DNA of 64,000 bases, from positions 130,359,946 through 130,423,945 of the forward strand of contig NC_061121.1 in assembly GCF_002878395.1 (NCBI RefSeq), read 5' to 3'. How positions within the stretch are numbered: position 1 is the stretch's first letter; each line of letters opens with the position of its first letter. Below, piece after piece: positions 59,422 through 64,000 of this stretch. The translations under genes were made by a program, and so were the position numbers. The DNA is from Capsicum annuum (taxonomy: Eukaryota > Streptophyta > Magnoliopsida > Solanales > Solanaceae). The notes under the pieces were generated by a model. That model was not told where the DNA came from. It did not search any database and saw only the letters and a program-made list of their open reading frames with translations.

Positions 59422-59800
59422 CTTTATTTTGAAGGGAAATCACATACTAAGGTTCAGACATTTCAGTTCAAAATTACACAACAAATTGTGGAGAAGAAGC
59501 TATCCCAACATTAGTCACATGAAGAAAAAGATATTAGTCACCCTTTAAAACCTAATGGGTCTCATGTATTTTCTCCATCTCAAAAGCTATCAATTCCATT
59601 GTGAAATAAAAAGTCACACTTATTAGGTTGAAACATATCAGTTCAAAAGGAACACCTTTTAACGACATTAGTCACCTCTCAAAATTGCTAAATTAGCTTT
59701 TTTTTATTTTCACTCTTCTAACAATCCAATTTATCTTCCTAAATTGATAATCGTCTCCAAACCAAATTGGTCCTAATTCATCTCTCTCATACAAAATCAA
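59422..59800 (+). other. Junction where pol would be expected
   Basis: There is no protease, integrase or RT similarity. The sequence contains AAAACCTAATGGGTC and an AT-rich leader (TCTCTCATACAAAATCAA) before the next ORF. A deletion of pol is the simplest reading. Confidence 0.5.
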
Positions 59801-61260
59801 ATGGCGGATAATTTGACTTCCTCAAACCCAGTTAACAGTTTTCAAATTAAAAAAATCCCATAAAATCAAGCTAAAATTCCCAATAATATTATCCTTCAAC
59901 AACAAAAACCATAGAAAACATCATCTAGAGAATCTAATAAGAACCTGAGCAAAGTTTAACCACAGAGTCATCTACGGAAAATCCAAAACCCTTAATCAAG
60001 TCAGTCTCTATTGAACCCTTCTTAATCTTAGAAATTTATGCTCAACCAATGATGATAGCTAATTCAAATAAAGGGTTTGGGTCATTGACAGAACAAGAAA
60101 TTTCTCAACCAAAAACTCCTTCTTCTCTAGAAAATTCAAAAATACTTAGGAATTTCAAATTCCATGGTTCACCTGAAAATTTCAAAAAAGTTGAACCCTC
60201 TAAAACTCAACAAGCACCTAATTCTCCTATACCCTATTTTTTCTTAGTTATTTGGTGAAGAAATTCCAGTAAAAAGGGTTGTTCTTTCCTGTAATGTGAA
60301 TTGGGTAGCTGAGAATTTACTTTTACTTGCATATGATATGAAGAAAATCTTAATTAGTATAAAAGAATACAAAATAGGTGATAAGGGTGAAGTGAATAAG
60401 AGTAAAGATTTGTTGTTACCTCCAAATGCTGAGGATGAGGAGGATGAGAAGGTACTTCCTCTAAGTTGTTTGTAAATAAATAGAAGGGTAGTAAAGAAAA
60501 GAAAAAAATAGTGGACTCTGATGTGAAAGTGGATAGATCCTATTCCACAATAGAATCTAAAAAGAAATTGTTGAAAGATACTATGAAGGCTAGCAAGTCA
60601 TCTACCATGAAAACAAGAAGGCTCAGGAAGACTACTATAGTAGAAAAGAAAGAAAATAATTATGTTGTAGAGGTTGAAGAAAGGGAGGAAATTATTTTCA
60701 AAGTTGCTATTTCAACTGAGGAAAAAAAGAAAGGAAGTTCATATTGCTGAGAGGACCAGGTCCTCTAACACAAAGTCCTATATCCATATAGAAAAGAAGA
60801 AGTAGCATATAGCTGTAAAAAGGAAGAAATTCTCTGAGGGACTTGGTCCTAAGAAGAGAAAAGTTGTTATTAAAAAGGAAGAGGAAAGTAGTGAGACCAA
60901 GAAAAGAAGAAATGAGAAAGAAATAAAAAATGAAAATATTGATGACATAGAAGGTTATGTTAGGAAGAAATTTTTATCCCAAGATATATAAAAAGCCTGG
61001 AATGATAGAGTTAGTTGAGTATGTCATACACCAAAGTTGGCCTCTAAGGATATTGAGATAGTACACCTAAAAATATTGAATCAGTGGTTGTTTTCTGAGG
61101 GACCAGGTGCCACTAATGATATTGAAGCTAAAAATGCAAACCTCTAGGCAAAAGTGGTAGAAATAATTAGTGATGTTCAAGGATTGAATACTGATGTAAA
61201 GGTCCTTACCAAATAGTTGTTGGATATCCACAGTGCTGAAAATGCAGGAATTGAGATACT
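59801..61260 (+). pseudogene. Extra ORF of the copia element, function unknown
   Basis: It begins MADNLTSSNPVNSFQIKKIP after a leader-like stretch, then continues in broken frames: MMIANSNKGFGSLTEQEISQ, a basic central part MDSDVKVDRSYSTIESKKKL to TMKTRRLRKTTIVEKKENN, EEDEEDEKVLPL-like acidic runs, and a helical end DIEIVHLKILNQWLFSEGPG. Low complexity, Lys/Glu-rich content and position after gag (pol deleted) resemble the additional ORF of SIRE-type elements in nightshades. I cannot assign a domain. The inverted repeat AGAGGACC-A-GGTCCTCT lies at 60750-60766. Confidence 0.45.
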
Positions 61261-61299
61261 ACTTAAGTTCTTTTCCCCCAAACTTATAATTCCCTATAT

Positions 61300-63275
61300 C
61301 TAAAAGTTTTTTGTCTATCATACAACTCATCCCTTGAGTCAAATTCAAAACACATGAGTCATACGTTGATCTTGTACCTAAGGCAGTGTATGATAGGTGA
61401 TAATTTATTAAGGGTACGACTCAACTCCTAGAAGTCATCAAGTAGCATACGGGTCGTATGATGCCAAGTCGTAATTTAAATGGGTGTATAATCCTTGAGA
61501 TTCTATCCAATGTAAGATTAAGGGGCTACTAGTTGTTAGAGGATGATACGAGTCATAAGTGTCATTCATAAGTTGATTCTTGAATGCTTTCTTTGATTCT
61601 GTCCATCTTATGATTTACGATTTGTGAGGCCTAGTTTTACCTTTTCATATAAGTCGTATGATCAAGTCATAAGAATTGGTGAGTAAATTTTTAGAACAAA
61701 AGTGTCTTTTTAGTCATTTACCCTTTATAATTCCCAATCCACGATATTTAACCCTAAAGAGGCATTACTTTTCCTCTCTTTTACATCGAGTAAACAACAT
61801 AAACTCTCTTATTCCATTCTCAAGAACAAGATCAGGGTTTCTTTTCAAGATTATCTACTAAGTCTAAAAGGTCAAGTTTACTTCACCAAGCCAAGAACTT
61901 TAATGTCTGTGGGGTTTATGAACAAGGATAGTCTTTCATCCTTGTGCCCCAAACTTATTTTAAAAGTTAAAGTTATGTGATTTACAATGAGGGTTTACAG
62001 TCAAACTATCTTGTCTTGTGTTTATGAAAATATCATATTATTGAGGTATTAAAGTGCATACATGTTCTCATTTATTTATGTTTTGACTTGAAGATTCGAT
62101 ATTATGATTTGAATATCATAAGTTTTAATTAAAACCTTGATTAAATATTTCCAATTGAGTTTTAAGAATGATATTGTATTACAATTTATATTAAAGAAAG
62201 TATAAGATTTACGGCTTAAGTATAAGCACTGAGTTACAAGAATGTTTGATCTTTTAATTTAATGACAAGACTTAAAATCCACAATTGTTCATCTTGATAA
62301 TGATTTAAAGTAAAGAGAAGCATAATTTATTTCTAGTATACAAACCCTTATGCTATTTTAAGATGGATTTCCTAAGTATGAGAATATATATAAACTTTAG
62401 AAGTAATAATTAGCACCAACAAGGGAATGCGGTGAGTGTATCCTAAGTTAACGGAAACTATAAGAAAACGTAGGTCATGCTTTTTTCCCAATATGGATAA
62501 AGTAAAGTATAGTCTCCAATAGCAATGATAGGACATCTCCCCCAACCATGAGTAAGACGTTGGACTTCATAGTAGCTCACATGGTTTATGTCGGTTAGAA
62601 GAATCTCCCATAAGCAAGATTAAGAGAAAAGATTTTAAGAAACTAAATGTTATAGCTCACTAAGTTATTCTTATGCTTCATTATTTAAGATTAATTATTT
62701 TGTGAGTCATTCACGTTTAGCTTGCATCATTTGAAAGCTTGTATACTTATTCAGTTCTTGTTTTACTTATGTATTCACCCCTATATTCTCAGTACATTCC
62801 AATGGTATTGATTCACATATATGTCTTTATGTTACATTGTGTCATAATATAGGTTCTGGTGCCCATTTGCAGTAACACGATTGGTTTTAGCATCGTTACT
62901 TGTATCCCTACTAGTGGTGAGTCATCATTGTTTAAGGGCCCAATTTATTAGATTTCCTTTATAGATGATAGTACTTAACCATTTTAATTTATCTTTATTT
63001 TTGGGTCTATTGGGGTCTGTCCCAGTGGCTCTCTAGTTATTAGTAGAGGCTTGTCTGATAGTGAATGTTTAAGTTTAAGTACAAGAAGTTTATGCAATAA
63101 TTTCTAAGTTAAAGATTCACTTTAACTTATCAAATTTCTTATCTTTAGATTTCTTCATATGATAGCCATCCTAATTATATGAGTTTTGAACTGAAAAAAA
63201 TATCTTGGGTTAGCTTGGGCTATTCATAGACCTGAGCACCGCGTGATTTCCATGCGGTACTTCCAAGGCATTACA
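61300..63275 (+). mobile_element. Ty3-type LTR nested in the copia element
   Basis: It ends CCAAGGCATTACA after GGGTTAGCTTGGGCTATTC...GAGCACCGCGTG, the terminus phrase of the 1-1104 LTR family. Internal phrases GGTATTGATTCACATATATG and TCGGTTAGAAGAATCTCCCA match those at about 615 and 250. A TATA-like TTTATAA at 61724-61730 is preceded by an iterated block (61355-61665) with GTCGTA/TACGAC words. The stem-loop ACAAGGAT/ATCCTTGT with a CTTTC-containing loop is at 61922-61945. The start is not clear, and no primer-binding site follows, so a solo LTR is likely. Confidence 0.6.
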
Positions 63276-63922
63276 ACACCTCCCTCTACCTAAGCCTTGT
63301 TATTCCTATCCTCTCATCAATCCTATGTCAGTCTCATATATTGATTATTATGTTGGCTCTTGAAGACAGTTTATGTTATGTGTTATTTTTGTATGATTTT
63401 ACTGGTACTAACTTCTATTTTGTAAATGAATGAATTATGCTTGTGTTCCTCATTTGTTTCCTTTATTTTAAAGTTGTTCTTCATGTTACTGTTGCCCGAT
63501 GGCCATTAGTTACCAAAAAATTTCTTATCTTTACTCTTGGTTTACTGTTATTCCTCTTTAATGATGCCAAAAGGAGGAATACTGACTTTATGTGTTAAGG
63601 ACCAGGTGTGTGTGTTTAAGTTGATAATGCTAGGGACCAGGTACAAGTGCATATGTAGTGATGATGTATTTGAGTCTTGAGGCATAGTGTTAGGGGGAAG
63701 TATGAAAATATACTAAATGAATAATGGTGTATGATAATGGAAGGATGTAACTAAAGTTAGATAGCAATCGACAACAAGGGACCAGGTCCCTAAGTTTTTA
63801 AAAGAATAGTTTTGCATGATAGGGTGAACATTCATCTTCAGTAGTGGTAATCACACTTATTAAATATAATGAATGAAGCATGAGCATTGATGTTCAAAAC
63901 TCTGTGGTTGGTTTGTAATCAT
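63276..63922 (+). other. 3' part of the copia internal region, non-coding
   Basis: Stop-rich sequence resumes the copia element after the nested LTR. ATGATGCCAAAAGGAGGAAT and three GGGACCAGGT motifs are present, but no domain. Confidence 0.5.
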
Positions 63923-64000
63923 CAAAAAGGGGAAAATTTTTGTATCTTATTTTGAAGATGATCGTATGACTGCAAGGGACCAGGTCCCTAGAGGTCCCTA
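63923..64000 (+). mobile_element. Polypurine tract and beginning of the copia 3' LTR
   Basis: AAAAAGGGGAAAA (from 63923) precedes TGTATCTTATTTTG at 63941, which aligns with the 5' LTR start. The LTR is cut off by the window end after 60 bp, where AGGGACC-A-GGTCCCT occurs at 63975-63989. Confidence 0.65.

Larger units (their letters stand above)
56860..64000 (+). mobile_element. SIRE/Maximus-like Ty1/copia element without recognisable pol
   Basis: The order is LTR, primer-binding site, UBN2-type gag with coiled-coil tail, an extra ORF, polypurine tract and start of the 3' LTR at the window end. Protease, integrase, RT and RNase H should lie between gag and the extra ORF, but only about 380 bp of non-coding sequence is there. 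The element is interrupted by a Ty3-type LTR (61300-63275). The gag style and the position of an additional ORF after pol resemble the SIRE/Maximus lineage. Confidence 0.65.

Overview
The window looks like repeat-dense, gene-free chromatin of a flowering plant. Reverse-transcriptase, integrase and gag fragments, LTR termini and a (TTG)n-ended RTE-type LINE all resemble repeats familiar from nightshades (pepper, tomato, potato, tobacco). The Solanaceae assignment is inference from recognised repeat families. I found no intact host gene, tRNA, rRNA, CRISPR or bacterial feature. Nearly every coding stretch is a retrotransposon remnant broken by stops and frameshifts.

Layout, left to right. 1-1.1 kb: end of a Ty3-type LTR. 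1.26-1.79 kb: a Ty1/copia 3' end whose RNase H is split into two opposite-strand pieces. 1.9-12.5 kb: very decayed minus-strand Ty3 sequence (an LTR, broken pol and gag, and a second LTR type) with a 2.57-kb solo LTR nested inside. 12.5-19.4 kb: mostly unassignable old repeats, ending in a decayed plant-transposon-type ORF. 19,424-29,695: a structurally complete 10.3-kb minus-strand Ty3 chromovirus of Tekay/Del type (two LTRs, PBS, gag, protease, RT, RNase H, integrase, chromodomain, PPT) that cut into that ORF. 30.5-31.8 kb: another LTR type, interrupted by the next element. 31,762-52,383: a roughly 20-kb minus-strand Tat/Ogre-type Ty3 element. It has LTRs of about 4.6 kb, an extra ORF upstream of gag, two RNase H-like segments and several tandem arrays in its 3' untranslated region. 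A 2.3-kb chimeric LINE insertion with a 15-bp target-site duplication sits in its 5' LTR. 52,384-56,061: 5' LTR, PBS and gag of a second Tekay-type element. 56.07-56.73 kb: LTR fragment. 56.86 kb to the end: a SIRE-like Ty1/copia element with gag and an extra ORF but no recognisable pol, carrying another Ty3-type LTR inside it.

The most interesting content is in the LTRs. (a) Just upstream of the candidate TATA box, each LTR type has a block of about 100-380 bp built from iterated, often self-complementary short words. Position is conserved, but the words differ from type to type. (b) LTRs carry arrays of inverted repeats with a constant core and different but complementary arms, including one locus where two related LTRs have unrelated sequence and both form perfect stems. 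(c) A stem-loop with a conserved CTTTC loop and compensated stems follows a GTATG splice-donor-like site. These patterns suggest selection on structure or palindromy rather than on primary sequence.
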